Shown: positions 5,876 to 13,365 of the stretch, piece by piece
Layout: every line of letters begins with the position of its first letter
How positions within the stretch are numbered: the stretch's first letter is position 1
Origin: Candidatus Poribacteria bacterium
Lineage (GTDB): Bacteria > Poribacteria > WGA-4E > GCA-2687025
Reading direction: 5' to 3'
Assembly (NCBI GenBank): GCA_002687025.1
Contig: NYZG01000093.1
Coordinates: 1-13,437 of the forward strand
Length of the DNA: 13,437 bases
Position numbers and translations under genes: made by a program
The notes under the pieces: model-generated
The model's database searches: none
Told to the model about the DNA's origin: nothing
The model's input: the letters and a program-made list of their open reading frames with translations, nothing else

Positions 5876-6691
5876 ATGCGCTGGGTAAATCGCCGGCCGC
5901 GGCGCGGCAACCGGATGCTGTTGGGCGCGATCCCGATCATCCTGCTGATCGTGCTTTATCTCGCGGTCGCGGGGGCGCGGCACGCGGTCAATCCCGCCGA
6001 CAAGATCCTCCCCCTGCCCGGCGCCATGATCGAGGCGATGGCCTCGCTGGTGACCGAGCCGGACCAGCTTTCGGGCGAATATCTGTTCTGGGCCGATACG
6101 CTGGCCAGCCTGACGCGGCTGGGCATCGGGCTTGCGATCTCCACGCTGTCCGCACTGCTGGTCGGGCTGGTGCTGGGGATATTGCCGCCGGTGCGCGCCA
6201 CGTTCGGCCCGCTGGTGACGGGCATTGCGGTCATCCCGCCGATTGCGCTGCTGCCGATCCTCTTCATCGCCTTCGGGCTGGGTGAAACGGCCAAGGTAGC
6301 GCTGATCGTGGTGGGCATCGCGCCCTTCATGATGCGCGACATCGCCGCCCATATCGGGGCGCTGCCGCGCGAACAGATCATCAAGGCGCAGACGCTGGGT
6401 GCCAGCAGCTGGCAGGTGATGATCCGCGTCGCCCTGCCGCAGGCCATGCCGCGGCTGATCCAGGCGGTGCGCCTGTCGCTTGGCCCCGCATGGGTGTTCC
6501 TGATTTCCGCCGAGGCCATCGCCGCCGACATCGGGCTCGGCTACCGCATTTTCCTCGTCCGGCGTTACCTATCGATGGATATCATCCTGCCCTATGTCGC
6601 GTGGATCGCGCTGCTTGCGGTGGTTATGGACCTTGCCCTCACCTGGGCCAGCAACCGCCTGTTCCCCTGGGCCCATGGAGCCGACCATTGA
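5876..6691 (+). CDS. ABC transporter permease of the urea/guanidine carboxylase region
   Basis: A 271-residue inner membrane protein with about six hydrophobic segments (roughly residues 14-33, 82-102, 113-135, 138-156, 200-216 and 236-256). The cytoplasmic EAA loop that contacts the ATPase is visible at about residues 166-193, with the 'LGAS...... ALPQAMPRLI' pattern of binding-protein-dependent permeases. It belongs to the NitT/TauT-like permease group (SsuC/TauC relatives). A short arginine-rich N-terminus (MRWVNRRPRRGNR) fits the positive-inside rule. The ribosome site (GGGGG near 5862-5866) is weak. The stop codon TGA at 6689-6691 overlaps the TTG start of the ATPase gene, so the two are probably translationally coupled. 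It should act as a homodimer with the neighbouring components to import guanidine or a related compound. Confidence 0.9.
   Translation: MRWVNRRPRRGNRMLLGAIPIILLIVLYLAVAGARHAVNPADKILPLPGAMIEAMASLVTEPDQLSGEYLFWADTLASLTRLGIGLAISTLSALLVGLVLGILPPVRATFGPLVTGIAVIPPIALLPILFIAFGLGETAKVALIVVGIAPFMMRDIAAHIGALPREQIIKAQTLGASSWQVMIRVALPQAMPRLIQAVRLSLGPAWVFLISAEAIAADIGLGYRIFLVRRYLSMDIILPYVAWIALLAVVMDLALTWASNRLFPWAHGADH
6677..6680 (+). promoter_or_regulatory. Ribosome binding site supporting a TTG start for the ATPase gene
   Basis: GGAG at the end of the permease gene, seven bases before TTG 6688. No ATG in the correct frame lies near the conserved N-terminus (SALLSLRNIW...), so TTG is the best start. Confidence 0.6.
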
Positions 6692-7488
6692 GCGCGCTGC
6701 TTAGCCTTCGCAACATCTGGGTCGAGTACGGCGAGAAGATCGTGCTCGAGAACGTCTCCCTCGATATCGAGGAAGGCTCGTTCGTGTCGATCATCGGCCC
6801 GTCGGGCGCGGGCAAGAGCAGCCTGCTGCGCGTGATACTGGGGCAGGAAACGCCCACGCGCGGCTCGATCCTGCTCGACGACGTGCCGCTGCCGGGCGAA
6901 TGCGGGCCGGATCGCGGCGTGGTATTCCAGCGCTATTCGGTGTTTCCGCATCTCTCGGCGCTGGGCAATGTGATGTTCGGGCTGGAATGCAAGCAGGCGC
7001 CCTTCTCCTCGCGCCTGTTCGGTTCGCAGAAACGCGCCGCGCGGGAGAAGGCGGAAGAGATGCTCGCCCATGTCGGGCTGGACCACAGCATGCATCTTTA
7101 TCCGGCCGAGATGTCGGGGGGAATGCAGCAGCGGCTTGCCATCGCGCAGGCGCTGATCAAGCGGCCCCGCATATTGCTGCTGGACGAGCCGTTCGGCGCG
7201 CTCGATCCCGGCATCCGGACCGACATGCATGCGCTGATCACGCAGCTCTGGAACGAATACCGGCTGACCGTGATCATGGTCACCCACGACATCAAGGAGG
7301 CGTTCTCGCTGGGGACGCGGGTGCTGACGCTCGACAAAAGGCGGCACGATCCGCACGCGCCTCACCGCTATGGCGCGACGGCGGTCTACGATCTTGAACT
7401 GACCCGCAAGGAAACGCCCAAAGCCGCCGATGCCGAGCCCGAGGTTTCAGCGGGCAGTATTACGATTGACAATAATCATAATAATTGA
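6688..7488 (+). CDS. ABC transporter ATP-binding protein of the urea/guanidine carboxylase region
   Basis: A 266-residue ATPase that powers the importer. It has Walker A GPSGAGKS (residues 37-44), a Q-loop (VVFQRYSVFPHL), a signature motif (MSGGMQQR, with M in place of the more usual Q after the glycines), Walker B (ILLLDEPFGALD) and the switch histidine (VTHDIKEA). It resembles the NitT/TauT/SsuB group. The frame is open for 66 codons upstream inside the permease gene, but homology begins at about SALLSLRNIWVEYG. The start is therefore taken as TTG 6688, which overlaps the permease stop and has GGAG seven bases upstream. The 3' end (7458-7488) carries operator copy C, so its last codons double as a regulatory sequence and are unusually AT-rich (encoding SITIDNNHNN). 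Confidence 0.9.
   Translation: MSALLSLRNIWVEYGEKIVLENVSLDIEEGSFVSIIGPSGAGKSSLLRVILGQETPTRGSILLDDVPLPGECGPDRGVVFQRYSVFPHLSALGNVMFGLECKQAPFSSRLFGSQKRAAREKAEEMLAHVGLDHSMHLYPAEMSGGMQQRLAIAQALIKRPRILLLDEPFGALDPGIRTDMHALITQLWNEYRLTVIMVTHDIKEAFSLGTRVLTLDKRRHDPHAPHRYGATAVYDLELTRKETPKAADAEPEVSAGSITIDNNHNN
7458..7483. promoter_or_regulatory. Putative NikR-like operator, copy C (autoregulation)
   Basis: TATTAC (7458-7463), 14 bases, ATAATA (7478-7483): the same inverted repeat and spacing as copies A and B with one mismatch. It is embedded in the last codons of the ATPase gene, 18 bases before the NikR-like gene. TTGACA (7466-7471), a perfect -35 consensus, lies at positions 3-8 of the spacer, matching the register in the other copies. 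No good -10 follows at 16-18 bases, so an internal promoter is possible but unproven. The placement suggests that the regulator controls its own gene and those downstream. Confidence 0.6.
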
Positions 7489-7500
7489 GAGACCGTTCGC

Positions 7501-8007
7501 ATGAGTTCAGAGCCCACCAATCTTGCCCGCCTGAGCATGAGCCTGCCGGCCGAACTGTTCCGCCAGCTGGACATGATGGTCGAGGAACGCGGCCTGCCTT
7601 CGCGCTCGCAATTGATCGCCGAACTGATCCGCCACGCGCTGGCCGAGCATGAGGCGCGCGTGCGCCCCGACGACATGCTCGCGGGCACGGTGACGCTGGT
7701 CTATCGCGGCAATCGCGGCAAGGCGCGGCAGCAATTGTCCGAGACGCAGGCCGATTACCTGAAGGAAGTCATCTCCTCGCAGCATGTCTTCCTTGAGGAC
7801 GACCAGTCGATGGAAGTTCTGCTGGTGCAGGGCCCTGCCAACAGGCTCGAGGAACTGTGCGACGCGCTGCGCGGCATTCGCGGCGTGAACCAGCTGCAAC
7901 TTGTCACCACCACCGCCCTGCTGCCGCCTCTGCACGAGCTGGAAGGCGAAGAGCCGCCCGCCAAGGGTGCGGCCAAGGGCGCTGCGAAGAAGAGGGAAAC
8001 CGCATGA
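7501..8007 (+). CDS. NikR-like ribbon-helix-helix regulator with degenerate nickel site
   Basis: A 168-residue transcription factor with the NikR layout. Residues ~8-50 form the ribbon-helix-helix DNA-binding domain (LARLSMSLPAELFRQLDMMVEERG, then SRSQLIAELIRHAL), and residues ~62-140 form the ACT-like tetramerisation and sensing domain (GTVTLVYRGN... MEVLLVQG). A low-complexity Ala/Lys/Gly tail follows. By alignment with E. coli NikR, ligands H76, H87, H89 and C95 correspond here to A84, H95, F97 and S103. Three of four nickel ligands are therefore lost, and it should not be a classical nickel sensor. It sits inside the guanidine carboxylase operon and has a candidate operator immediately upstream. 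Sensing guanidine or a pathway intermediate is plausible but inferred. The ribosome site is weak (GAGAG near 7487-7491). Its stop overlaps the next start (ATGA, 8004-8007). Confidence 0.85.
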   Translation: MSSEPTNLARLSMSLPAELFRQLDMMVEERGLPSRSQLIAELIRHALAEHEARVRPDDMLAGTVTLVYRGNRGKARQQLSETQADYLKEVISSQHVFLEDDQSMEVLLVQGPANRLEELCDALRGIRGVNQLQLVTTTALLPPLHELEGEEPPAKGAAKGAAKKRETA

Positions 8008-8828
8008 CGACCAATCTGGCCGATCCGATGGCGGCGCGCGACCATGCCCGCGCCATGGCCGGCACCAAGGCCGAGGCCATGCCGGTGCTTCCCCCCGTGG
8101 CGGACGATCTGCCCAAGGGCGTGTCGGCGGACGATCTGGTGTGGGAAGAGACCATCGCGGCGGGCGGCTATGCCACGCGGCGCCTGTCGCGCGGATCGCG
8201 GCTGCGGCTGATCGATCTGGAGGGCGATGCCTGCGCCTCGCTGCTGATCTATAACGCCGACATGCCGACCGAGCGGCTGAACGTCGCCGACACGGTGAAG
8301 GTCCAGTGGAACGCCTATCTGGGCGAAAACAAGCTGCTGCTGTCCGACATGGGCCGCGTGCTGATGAGCATCGTGCACGACGACGCGGGCACGCATGACA
8401 CGTTCTGCGGCACCTCCAACGCGGCCACCAACACCGCCAAATATGGCGAGGGCCGCAACAGCGGGGCCTTTCCCAACGGGCGCGACCGTTTGCTGTTGGG
8501 TTCGGCCAAGCACGGGCTGCGGCGCCGCGACGTCCACCCCTGCGTCAACCTGTTCAAGGGCACGCGGATCGAGAAGGACGGCACCATCATTCCGCAGGTC
8601 GGCCCGTTCGATTCTGGCCGCAGCGTGATCCTGCGCGCCGAGATGGACGTGATCGTCGTGATCGCCAATTGCCCGCACGTGATGGATCCGCGCGATGACT
8701 ATAGCGTCACCCGCCTGCGCGCCACCGCATGGCGCGGGCCGGTCACGCCGGAGGACGACGCCGCGCGCAACGCCTCGCCCGAGGGGCTGCGCGCGTTCGA
8801 GAATGTCGAAGACTACTACCGCCGCTGA
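8004..8828 (+). CDS. Urea carboxylase-associated protein 2-like (DUF1989); carboxyguanidine deiminase subunit
   Basis: A 274-residue soluble protein of the DUF1989 family, the longer of the two 'urea carboxylase-associated' proteins. Published work on this family identified the pair as carboxyguanidine deiminase (CgdA/CgdB), which removes one nitrogen from the carboxyguanidine made by guanidine carboxylase, giving allophanate and ammonia. Family landmarks are 'LRLIDLEGDACASLLIYN', 'HDTFCGTSNAATNTAKYG', 'RRDVHPCVNLFKG' and 'RAEMDVIVVIANCPH', whose Cys and His residues are candidates for metal or catalytic roles. The first ~45 residues are a variable extension. GAGGG at 7992-7996 precedes ATG 8004, which overlaps the regulator stop. 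The shorter homolog follows after 14 bases. I infer the UAAP2 assignment mainly from length and operon order. Confidence 0.88.
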   Translation: MTTNLADPMAARDHARAMAGTKAEAMPVLPPVADDLPKGVSADDLVWEETIAAGGYATRRLSRGSRLRLIDLEGDACASLLIYNADMPTERLNVADTVKVQWNAYLGENKLLLSDMGRVLMSIVHDDAGTHDTFCGTSNAATNTAKYGEGRNSGAFPNGRDRLLLGSAKHGLRRRDVHPCVNLFKGTRIEKDGTIIPQVGPFDSGRSVILRAEMDVIVVIANCPHVMDPRDDYSVTRLRATAWRGPVTPEDDAARNASPEGLRAFENVEDYYRR

Positions 8829-8842
8829 GAAAGGGCCGACAC

Positions 8843-9478
8843 ATGACCACAGATCCGGCCACTACCGGCCTTTCCGGCAGCATCGTGCATGACGAGATCG
8901 TGCCCGCCCGCGCACCATGGCTGCACCATGTCGCCAAGGGCCAGACCCTGCGCGTCGTGGATGTGGAGGGCAATCAGGCCGTCGATTTCCTGATCTATTC
9001 AGCCGCCGACGATGTCGAGCGTTACAGTGCGCAGGACACGGTCGCGGCGCAGGGGAACCTGTTCCTCAAGACCGGATCGGTGCTGCTCTCGAACGAGGGG
9101 CGGCCGATGATGACCATCACCGACACCTCGGTCGAATATCACGACACCATCGGCGGCGCGTGTTCGTGCGAATCCAACACGCTGCGTTACGGCCACCACA
9201 CCAAGGCGCAGCACGCCTGTGTCGAGAATTTCCTGGAGGCTAACCTCACCGAAGGCCGGGGCAAGCGCGACATGGTGCCCAACATCAATTTCTTCATGAA
9301 CGTCCCGGTCGAGGAAGACGGGTCGCTGGGCATCGTCGACGGCATTTCCGCCCCCGGCCTGACCGTCGACCTGCGCGCCGAGATGGACGTGATCGTGGTG
9401 GTGTCCAACTGCCCGCAGATCAACAATCCCTGCAACGCCTTCAACCCCACTCCTGTCCGGATGATCGTGACCGCATGA
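8843..9478 (+). CDS. Urea carboxylase-associated protein 1-like (DUF1989); carboxyguanidine deiminase subunit
   Basis: A 211-residue DUF1989 protein, homologous to the preceding gene product and expected to form the heteromeric carboxyguanidine deiminase with it. Shared landmarks are 'LRVVDVEGNQAVDFLIYS', 'YHDTIGGACSCESNTLRYG' (C107, C109), 'RDMVPNINFFMNVPVEEDG' and 'RAEMDVIVVVSNCPQINNPCN' (C190, C197). C126 lies between them. The open frame reaches back to 8729, but that stretch lies inside the previous gene; ATG 8843 has AAAGGG at 8830-8835 and matches the family's N-terminus. The stop TGA overlaps the carboxylase start in ATGA (9475-9478), which indicates translational coupling. Confidence 0.9.
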   Translation: MTTDPATTGLSGSIVHDEIVPARAPWLHHVAKGQTLRVVDVEGNQAVDFLIYSAADDVERYSAQDTVAAQGNLFLKTGSVLLSNEGRPMMTITDTSVEYHDTIGGACSCESNTLRYGHHTKAQHACVENFLEANLTEGRGKRDMVPNINFFMNVPVEEDGSLGIVDGISAPGLTVDLRAEMDVIVVVSNCPQINNPCNAFNPTPVRMIVTA

Positions 9479-12400
9479 GCTTTGACACCGTTCTCGTGGC
9501 GAACCGGGGGGCCATCGCCACCCGGATCATCCGCACGCTGCGCCGCATGGGGCTTCGCTCGGTCGCGGTCTATTCCGAGGCGGATGCGGGATCGCTGCAT
9601 GTGTCCGAGGCCGACAGCGCGATCTGCATCGGCCCCGCCCCGGCGGCGGAAAGCTATCTCAACATTCCCGCGATCCTTGCAGCCGCGAAGGAAAGCGGCG
9701 CGGGCGCGATCCATCCCGGTTACGGCTTTCTGGCCGAGAATACCGAGTTTGCCGAGGCCTGCGCGGCCGCCGGCATCGTGTTCGTCGGCCCCACGCCCGA
9801 AAACATCAACATCTTCGGCCTGAAGCACAGCGCCCGCGCTCTGGCGGAGGAACACGGCGTCCCCCTCGCCCCCGGCACCGGCCTGCTGACGGACGAGGCG
9901 GAAGCGGTCGAGGCGGCGCGCAAGATCGGCTTTCCGGTCATGCTCAAGGCCACGGCCGGCGGCGGCGGCATCGGCATGCGCATCTGCGAGGACGAGGCCG
10001 CCGTGCGCGACGGTTTCGCGGTCGTCGCGCGGCTTGGCGCGGGCAATTTCGGCGATGCGGGGGTCTTCCTCGAACGCTATATCGGCCGCGCGCGCCATAT
10101 CGAGGTGCAGATCTTCGGCGACGGCCAAGGCCGCATCATGCCGCTGGGCGAACGCGATTGTTCCTTGCAGCGCCGCAACCAGAAAGTTGTCGAGGAAGCC
10201 CCCGCCCCTCGCCTGTCCGATGCCAAGCGCGCCGAGCTGATCGCCGCGGCTGTGCGTCTGGGCGAAGCGGCGCGTTACCTGTCCGCGGGCACGGTCGAAT
10301 TCCTGTTCGATGCCGAGCGCGAGGAATTCTTCTTCCTCGAGATGAACACCCGCCTTCAGGTCGAACACGGCGTGACCGAGGAAGTCATGGGCGTCGACCT
10401 CGTCCAATGGATGATCCGCGGCGCGGCGGGCGATTTCACCTTCCTCGACCGCGAGCCTCCGGCGGCGCAGGGCCATGCGATCCAGGTGCGGCTCTATGCC
10501 GAGGATCCGGCGCTGGACTATCGCCCCACGGTCGGCGCGCTGACCGCGGTCGACTTCCCGTCCGACATCCGCGTCGAGACATGGTGCATGGCGGGTAATG
10601 AGGTGACCAGCTGGTACGATCCGATGATCGCCAAGCTGATCGTCCACCGCCCGACGCGCGACGAGGCGATCGCGGCGATGCAGGACGCGCTGGACGTCAG
10701 CCGCATCGACGGGATCGAGACGAATCTGCGCTGGCTGCGCGACGTGGTCCGCAATGAGAAATTCGGCAGCGGCGAGGTATCGACCCGGCTGCTGGAGAGC
10801 GTGAACTATCAGCCGAACTGCATTCGCGTGACCAGCGGCGGCACCGCGACCACGGTGCAGGACTGGCCGGGACGGCTTGGCCTGTGGGACGTGGGCGTGC
10901 CGCCATCGGGGCCGATGGACGACCGTTCGTTCCGTCTGGGCAATCTGATGCTGGGCAATCCGGAAGGCATGGCCGGGCTGGAGGTCACCGTCAGCGGACC
11001 GACCCTGCAATTCAGCGCGCCGGCCCGCATCTGCCTGACGGGCGCGGATTTCGGCGCGAAGCTGGACGGCGAGCCGGTGGAACGCGGCACGGTGCTGTCG
11101 GTCGAGGCCGGGCAGACGCTGGCGATGGGCCGGACGGCAGGCGGCGGCGTTCGCGGCTATATTTTGTTCGCGGGCGGGCTGGACATCGCGGCCTATCTGG
11201 ACAGCCGCAGCACCTTTGCGCTGGGCCAGTTCGGCGGCCATGCCGCGCGGCGGCTGCTGGCGGGCGACACGCTGCATCTTGGCGCGGAGGAACCGGCGAC
11301 CGAACCGGCGGCGCTGGCCCTCCCCGAGATCGGGCGAAGCTGGGAACTGCGGGTGCTCTACGGCCCCCACGGCGCGCCCGATTTCTTTACGCCGGACGAC
11401 ATCGCCGAATTCGTCGCAGCCGAATGGCAGGTCCATTACAACAGCAACCGCACCGGCGTGCGACTTGTCGGGCCAAAGCCGCAATGGGCGCGCAAGGACG
11501 GCGGCGAAGCAGGGCTGCATCCGTCGAACATCCACGACAATCCCTATGCCATCGGCGCGGTGGACTTTACCGGCGACATGCCGATCATCCTCGGCCCCGA
11601 CGGCCCTTCGCTGGGCGGGTTCGTTTGCCCGTTCACGGTGATCGCGGCGGATCGGTGGAAGATCGGACAATTGGCCCCCGACGACCGGCTGCGCTTTGTG
11701 CCCGTCAGCGCCGAGGATGCTGCGGAGGCGGCAGCGGCGCCGCTGGACCGTTTCGGCAGTGATCACGCCACACGCGATATCGCCGATCTGTCGCCGATCC
11801 TGGCCGAGATCCCGCAGCAGGGCATCCGCCCGCGCGCGGTCTATCGCCAGCAGGGCGACCGCAACATCCTCGTCGAATATGGCGAGATCGTCCTCGACAT
11901 CGAATTGCGCATTCGCGTCCACGCCTTGATGACCGAGCTTGAGCGGCTGAAGCTGCCAGGCGTGATCGACATCGTGCCGGGCATCCGCTCGCTGCAATTG
12001 CATTTCGACGGCAAGGCGCTGGACCAGAAGGCTGCATTGGCCGCGCTGATCGAGGCGGAGGAAAAGCTCGGCGACCTCGAGGATTTCCGCATCCCCTCGC
12101 GCATCGTGCACCTGCCGCTCAGTTGGCGCGATCCGGCGACCATCGAGACGATCGAGAAATACATGGGCGCGGTGCGCGACGATGCGCCGTGGTGCCCCGA
12201 CAATATCGAATTCATCCGCCGCATCAACGGCATGCGCGATGCCGACGCAGTCGAAAGCCTGATCTTCGATGCCAGCTATCTCGTGCTGGGGCTGGGCGAC
12301 GTCTATCTGGGCGCGCCGGTGGCGACCCCGGTCGATCCGCGGCACCGGCTGGTCACCACAAAGTACAACCCCGCCCGCACGTGGACGCCGCCAAACGTGG

Positions 12401-13365
12401 TCGGCATCGGCGGGGCCTATATGTGCATCTATGGCATGGAAGGTCCCGGCGGCTACCAGCTGTTCGGACGCACCATCCAGGTGTGGAACACGCACCGCCA
12501 GACCGACGCCTTTGTCGACGGCAAGCCATGGCTGCTGCGTTTCTTCGACCAGATCCGCTTCTTCAAGGTCGACGCGGATGAGCTGGCCGACTGGCGGCGC
12601 GATTTCCCGAATGGACGCCGCTCGATCGAGGTCGAGCATTCGGAATTCCGCCTCGCCGATTATCGCGCCTTCCTGAAGGAAAACGCCGAAAGCATCGCCG
12701 CGTTCGAAGCCACAAGACAGGCTGCTTTCGATGAAGAGCGCGCCGAATGGGAACGCTCGGGCGAGTTCGACCGGATCGGCGATCTGGCCGATGCCGACGC
12801 GGGCCGCGGCCCCGACCGCCGGGGGCTCGTCACCTCGGCGCTGGCCGTGTCGGTCGTCGAGGTGCTCATGGCCATGGGCCAAGACGCCGCCGTCAAGTGG
12901 CCCAACGACGTGCTGCTCGCAGGCGAACACCCCGGCAAGGTGGCAGGAATCCTGGCCGAGTTGGTGGCCGGTGACCGGCCCGCCATCGTCGTGGGCATTG
13001 GCCTCAACGTGGGCTGGCCGCCACCCGAGTCGGCCATCTCGGACGAACCCGTTCCACCCGGAGCCACCTCGCTGGCCCGCGCAGGCATCCGGGTCGACCG
13101 GTGGCGGGTCATGGTCGACGTGCTCGTCGCCTTTGACCGGCAGTTGGCCGACCTGGACCGACCCGACGGCCCCGAGCGGTTACGACGGGACCACCTAGCC
13201 GTGTCGGCAACTGTGGGACACCGGGTCAGCGTCGAGCGCCCCGGCGGAGACCTGGTGGGCGAGGCCGTGGACCTCAGCGCCGACGGGGCCCTCGTGGTTG
13301 AGTCAGACGGGAGCGAGCCGGTCAAGGTGCACGCCGGCGACGTCACCCACCTGCGTGCCGGGTAG
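9475..13365 (+). CDS. Urea/guanidine carboxylase lacking its biotin carrier domain, fused in frame to a partial biotin protein ligase
   Basis: A 1296-residue open frame. Residues 1-440 are a biotin carboxylase domain: N-terminal VLVANRGAIATRI, glycine loop GGGGIG at 162-167, RHIEVQIFGDG at 207-217 and EMNTRLQVEH at 289-298. Residues ~450-738 are the KipA/AHS2-like part and ~785-1012 the KipI/AHS1-like part of the carboxyltransferase (with 'PARTWTPPNVVGIGGAYMCI'). The family reaction is ATP- and bicarbonate-dependent carboxylation of urea or guanidine; the deiminase genes upstream favour guanidine. After the linker helix (to ~1102) the expected biotin carrier domain with its MKM biotin site is absent. 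From ~1113 the protein is instead the C-terminal half of a biotin protein ligase (KWPND at 1141-1145). As it stands it cannot carry biotin, so this is probably a chimeric joint rather than a natural enzyme. The true carboxylase should be ~1170-1200 residues. Confidence 0.85.
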   Translation: MSFDTVLVANRGAIATRIIRTLRRMGLRSVAVYSEADAGSLHVSEADSAICIGPAPAAESYLNIPAILAAAKESGAGAIHPGYGFLAENTEFAEACAAAGIVFVGPTPENINIFGLKHSARALAEEHGVPLAPGTGLLTDEAEAVEAARKIGFPVMLKATAGGGGIGMRICEDEAAVRDGFAVVARLGAGNFGDAGVFLERYIGRARHIEVQIFGDGQGRIMPLGERDCSLQRRNQKVVEEAPAPRLSDAKRAELIAAAVRLGEAARYLSAGTVEFLFDAEREEFFFLEMNTRLQVEHGVTEEVMGVDLVQWMIRGAAGDFTFLDREPPAAQGHAIQVRLYAEDPALDYRPTVGALTAVDFPSDIRVETWCMAGNEVTSWYDPMIAKLIVHRPTRDEAIAAMQDALDVSRIDGIETNLRWLRDVVRNEKFGSGEVSTRLLESVNYQPNCIRVTSGGTATTVQDWPGRLGLWDVGVPPSGPMDDRSFRLGNLMLGNPEGMAGLEVTVSGPTLQFSAPARICLTGADFGAKLDGEPVERGTVLSVEAGQTLAMGRTAGGGVRGYILFAGGLDIAAYLDSRSTFALGQFGGHAARRLLAGDTLHLGAEEPATEPAALALPEIGRSWELRVLYGPHGAPDFFTPDDIAEFVAAEWQVHYNSNRTGVRLVGPKPQWARKDGGEAGLHPSNIHDNPYAIGAVDFTGDMPIILGPDGPSLGGFVCPFTVIAADRWKIGQLAPDDRLRFVPVSAEDAAEAAAAPLDRFGSDHATRDIADLSPILAEIPQQGIRPRAVYRQQGDRNILVEYGEIVLDIELRIRVHALMTELERLKLPGVIDIVPGIRSLQLHFDGKALDQKAALAALIEAEEKLGDLEDFRIPSRIVHLPLSWRDPATIETIEKYMGAVRDDAPWCPDNIEFIRRINGMRDADAVESLIFDASYLVLGLGDVYLGAPVATPVDPRHRLVTTKYNPARTWTPPNVVGIGGAYMCIYGMEGPGGYQLFGRTIQVWNTHRQTDAFVDGKPWLLRFFDQIRFFKVDADELADWRRDFPNGRRSIEVEHSEFRLADYRAFLKENAESIAAFEATRQAAFDEERAEWERSGEFDRIGDLADADAGRGPDRRGLVTSALAVSVVEVLMAMGQDAAVKWPNDVLLAGEHPGKVAGILAELVAGDRPAIVVGIGLNVGWPPPESAISDEPVPPGATSLARAGIRVDRWRVMVDVLVAFDRQLADLDRPDGPERLRRDHLAVSATVGHRVSVERPGGDLVGEAVDLSADGALVVESDGSEPVKVHAGDVTHLRAG
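12795..13365 (+). pseudogene. birA: C-terminal fragment of a biotin protein ligase (BirA-like), actinobacterial style
   Basis: From about residue 1113 of the fused frame the sequence matches the back half of BirA: the helix preceding the core (RRGLVTSALAVSVVEVL), KWPNDVLL, KVAGILAEL, VVGIGLNVGWPP, and a C-terminal SH3-like domain (ATVGHRVSV... GALVVE... VHAGDVTHL). The N-terminal winged helix and the first half of the catalytic domain, with the biotinoyl-AMP loop, are absent. The preceding ADADAGRGPDRRG loosely recalls the ligase's TAGRGRRG loop but lacks the residues that should follow, so the joint is placed at about 12795-12825 in GC-rich sequence. Codon choice shifts here (more CGG, GGA, CCA and TTG), as in Actinobacteria such as Acidimicrobiia. 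The 72 bases after the stop show no recognisable gene. Symbol refers to the parent family. Confidence 0.75.

Noticed and set aside
7466..7494. Internal sigma-70 promoter for the NikR-like gene (TTGACA at 7466-7471)
   Set aside because: The -35 is perfect but no acceptable -10 follows at 16-18 bases, so it is mentioned under operator C rather than called as a promoter.
12795..12835. ADADAGRGPDRRG read as an intact biotin ligase GRGRRG loop, implying a full ligase domain
   Set aside because: The Trp-containing segment and strand that should follow the loop are missing and the next residues already belong to the helix before KWPND, so only the C-terminal half is present.
9187..12930. A 1247-codon open frame on the minus strand opposite the carboxylase
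   Set aside because: It is exactly antisense to a strongly recognisable carboxylase. Its length is explained by high GC at third codon positions, which removes stops from that antisense frame. The predicted product is rich in His, Arg, Asp and Ala with no domain pattern.
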